A stretch of 64,000 nucleotides of DNA, taken from Paenibacillus dakarensis. GTDB taxonomy: Bacteria; Bacillota; Bacilli; Paenibacillales; Paenibacillaceae. The DNA lies in NCBI RefSeq assembly GCF_001373415.1, contig NZ_CDSE01000036.1, forward strand, positions 62,001 to 126,000. The letters are read 5' to 3'. The notes under the pieces are model-generated. The model worked only from the letters and a program-made list of their open reading frames with translations. It did not search any database and had not been told where the DNA came from. Shown in pieces: positions 9,522 through 18,713 of this stretch. The stretch's first letter is position 1. Every line of letters starts with the position of its first letter. The translations under genes and the position numbers were made by a program.

Positions 9522-10499
9522 TTAGACCGAGGTTCGCTCAATGAACATAAAATCAACTTCTCTTTGAACAGGCTCTTGATCAGGCTCCTGGATATGATTA
9601 AAAAGAATACGAAATGCCTCTGCACCCATATCCATAAGCCGGTTATCAATCGTGGTCAGGCCCAGCAGCCCGCTGATGGGCTGATTATCGAACCCGATAA
9701 TCGCCAGCTGTTCCGGAACTGAAATCCCGAGTTTCCCAGCTTCCCATAACATCCCCGCAGCAGCATGATCTCCTGTAACCAGCATCGCACTTGGACGCTT
9801 TGACATCGCTGCAAGCTGCTTCATAATCGCAGCCCCATCCTCCATATCCACGCACCCGTCGATAATCCATTCTTCCCTCAGCGGCTCTCCCAGCTCACTA
9901 AGCACTTCACGATAAGCCTCAAGCCGGGCTCTGCTGCTCGGGCCGTCCATCCGTCCAACGGTAAAGCCAATATGCCTGTGTCCTTTCGCAACAAGATATT
10001 CCATCGCAGCACGAAACGCACGGGAATGATCTATAAATATGGATGAAAAAGCTCGTTTACCGGCTTCCAGACAGCACACGATCGGACCATATCGACAGTA
10101 CTCCTCGATTTGTTCAAGCGGGGTTGCTGTAGATAGAATAATAATCCCGTCAATCTCCCGGTTACGCAGCATCTCCAGCACCTCGCGCTCCTTATCCTGC
10201 TCATATCCGGTCTGACAAAGCACCAGTCTATAATGGTTCGCAAGCGCCTCACCGCCAATTCCTTCCATCAGCGCTGAAAAATAAGCATGGTTAATGATAG
10301 GCAGCATAATGGCTGCACTTTTGGTTTTACCTGTAATTAAATGAACTGCGTTCATATTCCGGGCATATTTCAATTGCTTCATCGTTTCGAGGACCCGAGC
10401 TCTTTTCTCATCACTTACGTAGGGGTGATCATTCAGCACACGGGATACCGTCGAGATCGAAACTCCTGCCAGCTTGGCTATTTCTTTTATATTCGCCAA
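9522..10499 (-). CDS. LacI-family transcriptional regulator
   Basis: 325 residues. The N-terminal helix-turn-helix reads IKEIAKLAGVSISTVSRVLND (4-24), followed by the hinge helix and a periplasmic-binding-protein-like effector domain (SAAIMLPIINHAYFSALMEGI, AIIGFDNQPISGLLGLTTID). Such proteins repress sugar-use genes until a ligand binds. No transport or sugar-enzyme gene is adjacent, so its target is not evident here. The next genes left are the prenyltransferase pair. Confidence 0.88.
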   Translation of the reverse strand: MANIKEIAKLAGVSISTVSRVLNDHPYVSDEKRARVLETMKQLKYARNMNAVHLITGKTKSAAIMLPIINHAYFSALMEGIGGEALANHYRLVLCQTGYEQDKEREVLEMLRNREIDGIIILSTATPLEQIEEYCRYGPIVCCLEAGKRAFSSIFIDHSRAFRAAMEYLVAKGHRHIGFTVGRMDGPSSRARLEAYREVLSELGEPLREEWIIDGCVDMEDGAAIMKQLAAMSKRPSAMLVTGDHAAAGMLWEAGKLGISVPEQLAIIGFDNQPISGLLGLTTIDNRLMDMGAEAFRILFNHIQEPDQEPVQREVDFMFIERTSV

Positions 10500-10649
10500 A
10501 TCCTATGCCTCCCCTTTGTTATGTCTTTGTTTGAATAGTAGCATGTTTGGAGATGGGAATCATCTTGAGTAACTCTGATGAAACACACTATTGAATGAAA
10601 AAGCACTTGCTCTGGTATGCTTTTCATAATATACAATAATCTTCGAGAG

Positions 10650-10694
10650 ACTGACCAAGGCTGGCGTGACCGTGAAGGGCGTGACATGGTCAGT
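10650..10694. other. Inverted repeat in the gap 5' of the LacI gene
   Basis: ACTGACCA (10650-10657) pairs with TGGTCAGT (10687-10694) around a 29-base loop that contains GGCGTGAC twice. A second hairpin of GAAAAAGCA type is at about 10598-10626. The interval 10500-10733 otherwise holds no credible gene. These may be leader structures or decayed sequence. Confidence 0.35.
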
Positions 10695-10733
10695 TCTTTA
10701 TTGGTTTTAGTTGCTGAGTCCCTTTGGTTTACG

Positions 10734-10777
10734 AATAAGAAAGAGCCTGCTGTATATACAGCAGGCTCTTTCTTATT
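10734..10777. terminator. Perfect 44-bp palindromic terminator
   Basis: Two 22-base arms meet without a loop at 10755/10756, with AAGAAAGAGCCTGCTG at the base of the stem. It lies 17 bp past the stop codon of the adhesin gene and can end transcription in both directions. Confidence 0.85.
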
Positions 10778-10793
10778 TAAGCATTGTTATCTT

Positions 10794-13700
10794 CTATTGC
10801 TTATGAAACGAAGGTTTCTTTCGCAGGATCATCAATGCCAATCCTAGCATAATGAATCCTGTGCCAACCAATTGAAATGGTAAACGACTATCTTCTCCTG
10901 TCTTAGGCAATACATTGCCATTCGGCTTATGAGGGCTCGCACTCTGACCTAATGTATTCCCATTATTGCCATCACCAGACTCAGGACCCTCATTCGGCGT
11001 TACACCTGTATGATCATTACCTGATGGATCACCCGGATCACCAGCAGCCGGTGGATTCTCGTTACCCGATGGAGCTGATGGGTTTGAAGGATCGGTTGGT
11101 TGACTAGGATCAACCGATTCACCTGGCTCTCCAGAATCACCTGGTACTTCTGGCTCAACCGGATCTACTGGTTTATCCGGGTCAGGGTCAACCGGCTCTC
11201 CAGGATTCGGATCAACAGGAGGGTTCGGATTGGTTTCACCACCGCCGCCTCCACCGTTCCAATGGATATATATATTTTCTATGGTAACGAGTGCTTCTTC
11301 TCCAATAATAACTGTAATTTCCGTCAATTTATCCTCTAGGAGATAACCATATGGAGCACGAGTTTCCTCGATATAGTATTTACCTGGTCTTAGATCAGGA
11401 ATGATTAACTCTCCATATTGATCTGTTGTAAGCTCTGCCAGCTCCTTACCAGCACTATCCTTCACCAGAGCCATGTTGGCATCCAGAAGTCGGAACTGTG
11501 CTCCCGGCAGTTTCACGTCAGGGAGACCTTGCTCGATCTTGGTCAATTTCACTGAGCCTGTATTCATAGAGTTCTTAAACTCAAGGGATAGCTTGGTATC
11601 GTCCAGGATTTCGAACTCCAATGGAGTAACGCTCAGTACATAATCATCCGGAGCCTTAACTTCTACGAATTGATAGCCCCCTGCTTTGAGCTGATCAACA
11701 AACAACTTGCCATCCTGATCCGTCGTAAGACCGGTTCTCACAACATTATCTGCTGTATCCCACAGCTCAAATTCCGCACCTTGGAGAGTCTCCCCCGTAG
11801 CAGCATCTACTTTCAACAGTTCAACGGAACCGATGTAAATCTCATTCTGTGCGATCAATTGCTTAGGTGCTGATTGATCTGCATCCACAGTGAAAGGAAT
11901 CGGAGTCCCATTCAGTTTGTAGCCTTTCGGCGCTTTGGTCTCAACAAACTGATAGCTGCCTGGCTTCAAGTTATGAAGCTGTATCTTTCCGTCCGTATCG
12001 GTGGTGAATTCAGCTGGATCAGGCACGTCAATAAACTCAGTCCCATTATGAATCTGAAGTTTAAAGACTGCACCCTCCAGAACCACGTTCTGGTCATCTT
12101 GATCTACCTTCGTTAATTCCACATCCCAGTTACCCTGTACGTTCGCTACTGTAAAATCAGTCTCATCCGTCTTAAACTTCAGAATCTTTCCTGCCTTGTA
12201 CTCTGGTGCTATCAAATAACCGGCTGGAGCCTCCAGTTCTTTGAGCATGTAATCTTTATATTTGTAGTTCGTAAATTCAGCTACACCATTCTCATCTGTA
12301 ATTAACTCTTCCAGCAGATTAACTCCGGTTTTGTCATAGAGACCGAAGCGAACTCCTGGTAGAGGTGTCTTTCCATCAGCGGCATCTACCTTATGTACTT
12401 TCAGATTGCCCTTACCTGGGGCATTGGCTCCGCCGCCAGCTCCCGAGAACATTACTTTAATATCAAAATGTTCATTTTTATCCACAACACCCGAAGATTG
12501 ACCTTGGAATGAAACCTTGTTATTAATTACTTCATTATGATCCGCATTAATGAAAGATTGATACTCTAGCAGAAACGAGCTTTCGATATCCTCTTTAAAT
12601 ACAAGTTCAAAGGTATTCCCTTGAACCTCCAAAGTATATAAAGACTTATCTACCAAACTTCCCTTTCTCAAATCCCCTTTTGCATCAACGATATTGTGGT
12701 ACAACTTAAAGGAATCCTTCACGAGAATTTGATTCGGGGACAATTCGTCTTGGAGTACAGCACCCTTCTCGATATGTGACAAACTCCGGTTAATATTCAC
12801 TTCCCAGTATGCAAAATCGGCATTGGCACCTGTTCCTTGTTTTCCTGTTTTCATCACGTATTCTCCAGGATATTTCGGATTAACCGCGGCCGATTTCTTG
12901 AAGATAAATCCGTTCGCTGCCTGTACATCACGTAATGTAGCTTCGTTACTGTAATCCTTAATGACAGGGAGTCCCTTCAGGCTTGTTTTATATGTAATTC
13001 GGTATACAGAATCGATCTCGCCAAGCTTCAATTCAAAACCGTCTTTATCATTTTCTTTTTTTGTCTCAAACGTATATCCTGTGAACTCTTCTCCGGTGTC
13101 TACACCATTTGAGCCTCCTGTAAGCTTCAGCTTATGCACCGTCAATGAACCCGGAACAAATGTCTGTCCATTTGTATAGAAGTCGCGAACCACTGCATCT
13201 TTAATCTTATGCAGGTTGTAGTTCACATCAATAGTCCAAGTAATCTCCTTGGTTGAGGCATTATACGTCCCGGTCTTATGACCATTGTCTTTCGTATAAT
13301 TATCCGGGTCAACTTCTCCTGATTTGGTGATGGATGGCTGCTGAGTGTTATCCTCATCCCAATTCAATACAGCCTGATTACGATAAGGGTTCGGATTAAC
13401 CCGTGTGGAATCAAAAGAAGTCTTGTAGGTAATATCATGTCCAACCGATGTCGGATTCTTAAATGTAAGGAGGAATCCTTCTTCATAAGTTGGGTTCGGT
13501 TCTACGGTATAATCTCCTGTTCCGTCCCCATTATCCGGTGCAAGCCCGCTTACACTCAATGAATCAGGAAGAAACGTCAGACCTTGACCAGCAAAGCTAT
13601 CCTTGATCACGATTTTATCCATAGTCTTGTTGTCTTTGTTCAGACTAATCTTCCATTCAATCGTTTTGGCTGCGTAATCCACTTTGCCTGCGCGCTTCGC

Positions 13701-15071
13701 GAAGATGACTTGACCCACGTCACGACCTGCTTCTATGCTCGTACCATTCTCAATCTCCACTTTATTCTTAACCGACACTTTATCGTCATGTACACGATTT
13801 ATGGCAGAGGTCTTATAGATAATTTCATAAGCTTTGCTAATCTCATTTTGGAATGTTAACTTAAATCCATCCGCTAAGGTATTATCAACATAATAATCCT
13901 GATCCTTTTCAAGTGCGGCTCCTGTTGTTCGTTTCGCTTTCCCGTTATCATCAATCGTCATCTCATAGACTTCGAACGAATCCTCAGCAAGCTTTTGATG
14001 GCCCTTATCAAAGGTATCCTTGATCCAGGCCTTCGCCTGCGGAACCGCCTGTTCATTGTAGTTATACTGAATAGCCCAGGTAATCGTCTGCGTGGATGAT
14101 TCGTAGCCTGTTGATTTTTTATCAAGCGGCTTGCTGAATTTCACGGCTACACTATCCGAATCTCCCAATTTGATATCAGGGTCTCCGGTAAGTGCTGCAT
14201 CATTCTTGTAAGTGGCATCGGCAGTTGATGTGATTGGGGTTGTATACTTCACGCGATAAGCGCTGTCTATGCCGCCAAGGAGAAGCTCAAATCCATTCGC
14301 GGTTGGATTTGATGCAAAGCTTGCAGGAGTCTTCCCTTCTACTACACTTCCATCCAGCTGAACATCAAGCGGATACACTTCAATCGAGCTCATATCGACG
14401 GAAAGCCCCGCCGGAAGTGCATCGGTAAAGACCGCATTCTCAATCTTTTTTTCACCCATGTTAAAATCAGCTGTCCAGTCGATCTTACTAGCGTTCATTC
14501 CTTTATTGGCTTTCCCGCTCTTGTCGAATTCACTGCCTGATTTGCTCTTAAAATGGACAGGAATCGTAGTCTCTTCTGTTTCGTTGTACTTAAAGACTAC
14601 CTCCTGATGGGTTCCTCCGGAGAACGATTTTTCATCAAAATATCTCCACACGAAAAAGTTACCTGTTAATTCATTTTGATCATTAATTTCTTCATTAAAA
14701 GTAAGAATAATTTCTCCTTCAGGAGTTACAACATATGTACCGATACCCCCGTCTAAATCGCCTCTTTTTTCACTGTCTATCTTAAAGTTCTCAGGCAAAT
14801 GAAAAGAGAAGGCAGCTCCTTCTCTATATCCATGATTCTCAGGCAGCTTCCATTCAAAATTAACCTGAACCTTTGCCCCTTGATCAGGACGAACCGTTTC
14901 AATAAGATTACCAGCCTCGTCTTTTATGACAACAGACGTAATCAGATTCTCAGTGATCACTCCTTCACCGGCACCTTCATCCGCAGCGATAGCAAATGAA
15001 GAAGGTATCCATACATTGATCATAAGGGCTGCGATTAAAAATACATACATGGATTGTCTAAGTATCTTCAC
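10794..15071 (-). CDS. LPKTG-anchored adhesin, collagen-binding and SpaA repeats
   Basis: 1,425 residues from GTG 15071, nine bases after GAGGTG; this gives a clean signal peptide MKILRQSMYVFLIAALMINV. Residues about 40-175 form an adhesin Ig-like domain. Five collagen-binding-type repeats follow (about 191-316, 319-461, 462-591, 596-731, 738-876), each with T/EITWxIxxN and later YKTS motifs. Four SpaA/Cna_B domains (887-976, 981-1076, 1081-1167, 1172-1266) each carry an E-x-x-AP-x-x-Y motif with the Glu used for isopeptide bonds. A Pro/Gly/Asp-rich wall-spanning stretch (1271-1386) leads to LPKTG (1388-1392), a membrane helix and RKKPSFHKQ. It should be linked to peptidoglycan by the sortase encoded just upstream. 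Ligand unproven. Confidence 0.9.
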   Translation of the reverse strand: MKILRQSMYVFLIAALMINVWIPSSFAIAADEGAGEGVITENLITSVVIKDEAGNLIETVRPDQGAKVQVNFEWKLPENHGYREGAAFSFHLPENFKIDSEKRGDLDGGIGTYVVTPEGEIILTFNEEINDQNELTGNFFVWRYFDEKSFSGGTHQEVVFKYNETEETTIPVHFKSKSGSEFDKSGKANKGMNASKIDWTADFNMGEKKIENAVFTDALPAGLSVDMSSIEVYPLDVQLDGSVVEGKTPASFASNPTANGFELLLGGIDSAYRVKYTTPITSTADATYKNDAALTGDPDIKLGDSDSVAVKFSKPLDKKSTGYESSTQTITWAIQYNYNEQAVPQAKAWIKDTFDKGHQKLAEDSFEVYEMTIDDNGKAKRTTGAALEKDQDYYVDNTLADGFKLTFQNEISKAYEIIYKTSAINRVHDDKVSVKNKVEIENGTSIEAGRDVGQVIFAKRAGKVDYAAKTIEWKISLNKDNKTMDKIVIKDSFAGQGLTFLPDSLSVSGLAPDNGDGTGDYTVEPNPTYEEGFLLTFKNPTSVGHDITYKTSFDSTRVNPNPYRNQAVLNWDEDNTQQPSITKSGEVDPDNYTKDNGHKTGTYNASTKEITWTIDVNYNLHKIKDAVVRDFYTNGQTFVPGSLTVHKLKLTGGSNGVDTGEEFTGYTFETKKENDKDGFELKLGEIDSVYRITYKTSLKGLPVIKDYSNEATLRDVQAANGFIFKKSAAVNPKYPGEYVMKTGKQGTGANADFAYWEVNINRSLSHIEKGAVLQDELSPNQILVKDSFKLYHNIVDAKGDLRKGSLVDKSLYTLEVQGNTFELVFKEDIESSFLLEYQSFINADHNEVINNKVSFQGQSSGVVDKNEHFDIKVMFSGAGGGANAPGKGNLKVHKVDAADGKTPLPGVRFGLYDKTGVNLLEELITDENGVAEFTNYKYKDYMLKELEAPAGYLIAPEYKAGKILKFKTDETDFTVANVQGNWDVELTKVDQDDQNVVLEGAVFKLQIHNGTEFIDVPDPAEFTTDTDGKIQLHNLKPGSYQFVETKAPKGYKLNGTPIPFTVDADQSAPKQLIAQNEIYIGSVELLKVDAATGETLQGAEFELWDTADNVVRTGLTTDQDGKLFVDQLKAGGYQFVEVKAPDDYVLSVTPLEFEILDDTKLSLEFKNSMNTGSVKLTKIEQGLPDVKLPGAQFRLLDANMALVKDSAGKELAELTTDQYGELIIPDLRPGKYYIEETRAPYGYLLEDKLTEITVIIGEEALVTIENIYIHWNGGGGGGETNPNPPVDPNPGEPVDPDPDKPVDPVEPEVPGDSGEPGESVDPSQPTDPSNPSAPSGNENPPAAGDPGDPSGNDHTGVTPNEGPESGDGNNGNTLGQSASPHKPNGNVLPKTGEDSRLPFQLVGTGFIMLGLALMILRKKPSFHKQ

Positions 15072-15170
15072 TACACAATTCACCTCGTTTTTCCAATTTA
15101 ATATTTCATTATTTTACAAAATGAAGTTGAATACTTTTTGAATATGCCGAAAAACAATGAAACAACAAAA

Positions 15171-15202
15171 AAAGCACCGTTCTCTTCAGAGAGACGATGC
15201 AG
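15171..15202 (-). terminator. Hairpin overlapping the sortase stop codon
   Basis: On the minus strand GCATCGTCTCTC pairs imperfectly with GAGAACGGTGC around TGAA, followed by seven T. The TGA of the sortase gene lies in the loop. It should terminate part of the transcript between sortase and adhesin genes. Confidence 0.6.
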
Positions 15203-15845
15203 TGGATGGATCTATTATTTTTCCTTTAACAATAATTCGATGTGTTGGATTAACCATGGGATGACAAGTAATCAACGTAATCTCCTTATCTACTCCATTG
15301 GGGTCCAGCACCTCAACTTCTTCAGGCTTTACATACAGCTTTTCTGTCACCGTATATTCAAAAGTTTCGGTTCCATTATTCACTTGAACCTTATCACCAA
15401 CTACAATTTCATCAAGTCTATTAAAGTTTCTTCCATATGTATGATTCCGGTGTCCTGCTACGGCATAGTTGCCGATCTCTCCGGCTTTTCCCGTATTCTC
15501 AACACTTCCCAGGGTAATGTTCAGATTACTCGCTGTTGCTCCATGAAGAATCGGCTGCATTAAATTGATCTTATCTATGATTAGTATTCCTTCTGCGTTG
15601 GGATGGCCAAGATTTGAAACTCGATCAGACGCTGAATCATCTTCCGCTGTCTCTGTCTTTACGGCTTCACTTGCGCTGTTACCCTCTGCAGCGCCTTCAC
15701 CATTATTAATATTAAGCATACTATTCTGCCATTCTCTTATAATCTGCTCCTTTTGCCTGTCATGATACTTTTCTGCCAATGCCGGATAGAACAGTACAAC
15801 CGCTCCGGTGACAATAAGCAGCAAAGCAGCTACTTTTATTTTCAT
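15186..15845 (-). CDS. Class D-like sortase
   Basis: 219 residues. One N-terminal membrane helix (about 4-24) precedes a spacer and the sortase barrel. Catalytic residues are visible: His132 in AVAGHRN, Cys194 in TLITCHP and Arg203 in THRIIV. TLxTC with an N-terminal anchor fits class D sortases of Gram-positive spore formers. The enzyme cleaves LPxTG-type signals and joins the protein to the cell wall. It sits between the response regulator and the LPKTG adhesin on the same strand, so the adhesin is its likely substrate. Confidence 0.92.
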   Translation of the reverse strand: MKIKVAALLLIVTGAVVLFYPALAEKYHDRQKEQIIREWQNSMLNINNGEGAAEGNSASEAVKTETAEDDSASDRVSNLGHPNAEGILIIDKINLMQPILHGATASNLNITLGSVENTGKAGEIGNYAVAGHRNHTYGRNFNRLDEIVVGDKVQVNNGTETFEYTVTEKLYVKPEEVEVLDPNGVDKEITLITCHPMVNPTHRIIVKGKIIDPSTASSL

Positions 15846-15863
15846 CTACATTCAACCTGTTCT

Positions 15864-17021
15864 TTAATTAATTTGCTGCAAGGTACTCATCCACTGCTCA
15901 TACCAATTGGTGATTTCTTTGCTGGGAGGGACATCAAATTCCTCTTTAAATTTGTTTAATAGAAGACGATACTGCTTTTGAACCTCTACTTGATAACTCA
16001 ACATCGCGTATATTTTCATTAGACCGAAATATCCCTCTTCCAAATCAGGCATCTTTTCCTTCACTTCTTGATAGAGGAGAATCGCTTCCGTATACTGACA
16101 CTGTAATATGTAGTAATTCGCAATATGTTTCACATGGTCCAGCCAGATGAGACGAATCCGTTCTTGCTCACACGATGCCCAGGAGTAAAGATGCTCCTCC
16201 AAAAAATCACCCGTGTATCGCGCTTTTATGGATAAATGAGTATCAAGTGTGTCCGAAGTAACCTTTCCAGCCTGGTGAAGATCCCTTTCCCAATCATCCA
16301 CATCCAGATTTAATGCTCCCCACACCATTCGATAGCCTTCATCCTTATACTTGATCTCCAAATCAAGTTCTGCTGCCTTAATCACTTTTCGAATCTGATA
16401 GATCGCCGTATATAGCTGAGCTGTTGCTCTTTCCACATCATATTCTGGCCACAGCAAATCTATCAGCAATTGCTTGTTAACGGTTTTGCCCCGATGATAC
16501 ACAAGATAAGCAAACAATTCGGGTGCCTTCAAAGTTTTCCATGAAAAATAATGCACATTTCCTTTGAGATCAATATAGTGCAAGTTTTGTAAACAGCAAA
16601 GTGTTACAAGGACCGTGTGACTGGGGGTCGATGTGCTATTCACCGTCGTATTAACAGCGCGTTTCAACGTTTTGGATAGACGTGTCCCATGCACCGGTTT
16701 CATTAAATAATCGAATGCATTCATCTCAAATGCCTTAATCGCATATTCCTGATATGCTGTTACAAAAACAACTCGTATATTCGGCTGGATCTGCTGCAGT
16801 CTCTCTGCCAACTCAAACCCATCAATCTCCGGCATCCGCACTTCCAAAAAAGCCAAATCCACCGTCTCCTGTGAAATGAACCCTATAGCTTCGAATGGGT
16901 CTTGAAAAACACCTGAGAGCGTAACCTTAATTCCCTCCTCATATTGTCCTGCTGTCAAAAGCTTCTCCATTTTTTCAAGAGCAAGTCTCTCATCATCTAC
17001 AACGATCACCCTTAAGACCAT
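15864..17021 (-). CDS. SARP-like response regulator with Glu in place of phospho-Asp
   Basis: 385 residues from ATG 17021; upstream in-frame starts (17063, 17108) lack ribosome sites, and TTG 17030 after GGGGGG is an alternative. Receiver domain 1-120: VVDDE (Asp9, Asp10), Thr88 in VFVTAY and Lys108 in LMKPVHG are kept, but the phospho-acceptor position reads DLAFLEVRMPEIDG, so residue 60 is Glu. A winged-helix Trans_reg_C region (FSWKTLKAPELFAYLVYHRGK..., about 165-235) and a BTAD tetratricopeptide-like domain (about 245-380) follow, as in SARP/AfsR regulators. No histidine kinase gene is adjacent. It probably activates the sortase/adhesin genes downstream and may be constitutively active. 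Confidence 0.85.
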   Translation of the reverse strand: MVLRVIVVDDERLALEKMEKLLTAGQYEEGIKVTLSGVFQDPFEAIGFISQETVDLAFLEVRMPEIDGFELAERLQQIQPNIRVVFVTAYQEYAIKAFEMNAFDYLMKPVHGTRLSKTLKRAVNTTVNSTSTPSHTVLVTLCCLQNLHYIDLKGNVHYFSWKTLKAPELFAYLVYHRGKTVNKQLLIDLLWPEYDVERATAQLYTAIYQIRKVIKAAELDLEIKYKDEGYRMVWGALNLDVDDWERDLHQAGKVTSDTLDTHLSIKARYTGDFLEEHLYSWASCEQERIRLIWLDHVKHIANYYILQCQYTEAILLYQEVKEKMPDLEEGYFGLMKIYAMLSYQVEVQKQYRLLLNKFKEEFDVPPSKEITNWYEQWMSTLQQIN

Positions 17022-17249
17022 CGTGTCCAATTCGCCCCCCAGTTCGTTGTCAACTCTACTCATTTCTGTTTCATATATAGTTAGACAGCAAAAAAAAATA
17101 TATATCATTACAACTTAATCATACGCTACTAAATATTTTTTGAATAACGATTCTGCAATGCCACATTTTGGTAATTGCAGATAATCACCCGCGCGAAGCA
17201 TTCCTCCAATTGTTCCTGTGCCCACACATTGCAATCTCCCAAACAGCAA

Positions 17250-17282
17250 CAAGCCGCCCAAGGATAAACCCTGAGCGGCTTG
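17250..17282 (-). terminator. Terminator of the btuF-cobTUS operon
   Basis: CAAGCCGC (17250-17257) pairs with GCGGCTTG (17275-17282) with T-rich sequence on the minus strand. It is 53 bp beyond the cobS stop. The interval 17022-17334 holds no other convincing gene. Confidence 0.7.
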
Positions 17283-17334
17283 TATTGTCACGTAATATCT
17301 TATTCTATTAAAAACCGAACTCTCCCTATGCAGA

Positions 17335-18144
17335 TCATACATGCTTAAACAGCAGTACAAGAGTAAGCAAACCTGCCACTTCAAGGAACTCATTGAGAGC
17401 TCCATAGGTGTCCCCCGTTAACCCGCCTAGCGCTGCATTCAATCTCCGTGCCAGCCAGGTACCTGCCGCCCATATAACCAAGGGGAAGATTAAAAAACCA
17501 AGAAGAGCGAGAATTAGCGAATGATCATCCATAACGATGAATGGAGCAATCGCTGCAGACACTCCGGATAATATCACCGCAGTGAATAGTGCTGCCCATA
17601 AATGCTTTTGATCCATATCCTTGAATTGTCCCGCCAAACCGCCTTTGCCACGAGCCATAGGCCAAGAGGACATCGCATGAACCATAAACCAGCGGCTCCA
17701 GATCAACGGGAGAAGCAGAAGCCCTGATGCATATGAGTTGCTGACCAGCACCGAATAGATTAAAGACAGCTTTAGAATAAGCAGAAGCACACAGGCAATG
17801 ACACCCATAGCTCCGACACGGCTGTCCTTCATTATATCCAGCATCTGCTCACGGGAGCGATAGCTCAGGATCCCATCCGCTGTATCCATCCATCCATCCA
17901 GATGAAGTCCGCCGGTAAGCCACACCCATAAAATAAGAGTCAGCGCTGCTGCAGGCATTACAGGAAGCAGATAGGTTAACCCCGCGCCCGCTCCCCATAC
18001 AACAAGCCCAATTGCAGCTCCAACGAGTGGATAGAACCTCACGCTTTGGCGAAAAAGTGCGGGTGAGTAATCCAGATTTGCCTTGACCGGAAAGCGTGAG
18101 AGAAATTGAAAAGCGGCCGCAGCCGCTTGCCCCTGTCTCTTCAT
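17335..18144 (-). CDS. cobS: Adenosylcobinamide-GDP ribazoletransferase CobS
   Basis: 269 residues, an integral membrane protein with about six to seven hydrophobic spans. The family signature is clear: FLSRFPV near the start, VWLTGGLHLDGWMDTADGILS (about 94-114) with the conserved Asp residues that bind metal, then DSRVGAMGV (about 126-134). It joins adenosylcobinamide-GDP and alpha-ribazole to give adenosylcobalamin, the last step of nucleotide-loop assembly. The start overlaps the cobU stop by 4 bp. Last gene of the riboswitch-controlled operon. Confidence 0.94.
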   Translation of the reverse strand: MKRQGQAAAAAFQFLSRFPVKANLDYSPALFRQSVRFYPLVGAAIGLVVWGAGAGLTYLLPVMPAAALTLILWVWLTGGLHLDGWMDTADGILSYRSREQMLDIMKDSRVGAMGVIACVLLLILKLSLIYSVLVSNSYASGLLLLPLIWSRWFMVHAMSSWPMARGKGGLAGQFKDMDQKHLWAALFTAVILSGVSAAIAPFIVMDDHSLILALLGFLIFPLVIWAAGTWLARRLNAALGGLTGDTYGALNEFLEVAGLLTLVLLFKHV

Positions 18145-18713
18145 AGCTGATACTCCCTGCTCTTCAGCTCAACTGGAATGCCCGCTGTGACCAGGAAGAC
18201 CTCGCTGCTGCGTCTCGCTATAGCCTGATTCATATAGCCCGCTAAATCACGATACAACCGACCAAGCGGATATTCCGGTACAATGCCGCTGCCTACTTCA
18301 TTCGTCACCAGAATCAACTGACCCGGGTACTGCTCCGCTTGATCTGCAAGACGGGCAATTTCCGATTTCACCTTCGTTTCCGCATCCTGTTCACCTTCCA
18401 AGGAGAGCAGAATATTGGACAGCCACAGTGTAAGGCAATCGACCAGAACCGCAGGAGCAGCCTCACCTTCACCTCGGCTCTGTTCCCCCCAATTGCTCAG
18501 CAGCTCCACCAACTTCAAAGGCTCTTCTACATTTCGCCATGCATAGCCCGCTTGACTGCGCTGAAGCTGATGGAGAGCGATCCGCCCCTTCATCTCCTCA
18601 TCGAAGGCTTGCGCCGTAGCGACGTAAATGGCTTCTGTTGATCTCGACATACATAGCTTCTCGGCAAAAGTGCTCTTCCCGCTCCTAGCCCCGCCTGTAA
18701 CAAGTGTGCTCAT
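18141..18713 (-). CDS. cobU: Adenosylcobinamide kinase/guanylyltransferase CobU
   Basis: 190 residues, full length for CobU. P-loop GGARSGKS is at 7-14, DCLTLWLSN follows in the middle, and VTNEVGSGIVPE near 137-148 carries the guanylyl-transfer region. The typical RxxF/His segment includes RIALHQLQR, where a His takes GMP. It phosphorylates adenosylcobinamide and then adds GMP to make adenosylcobinamide-GDP for CobS. It overlaps cobT and cobS by 4 bp each, so the three are translationally coupled. Confidence 0.94.
   Translation of the reverse strand: MSTLVTGGARSGKSTFAEKLCMSRSTEAIYVATAQAFDEEMKGRIALHQLQRSQAGYAWRNVEEPLKLVELLSNWGEQSRGEGEAAPAVLVDCLTLWLSNILLSLEGEQDAETKVKSEIARLADQAEQYPGQLILVTNEVGSGIVPEYPLGRLYRDLAGYMNQAIARRSSEVFLVTAGIPVELKSREYQL

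Noticed and set aside
17115-17405. A 96-codon minus-strand frame after cobS
   Set aside because: It starts inside cobS, runs through the operon terminator and has no ribosome site or recognisable fold.
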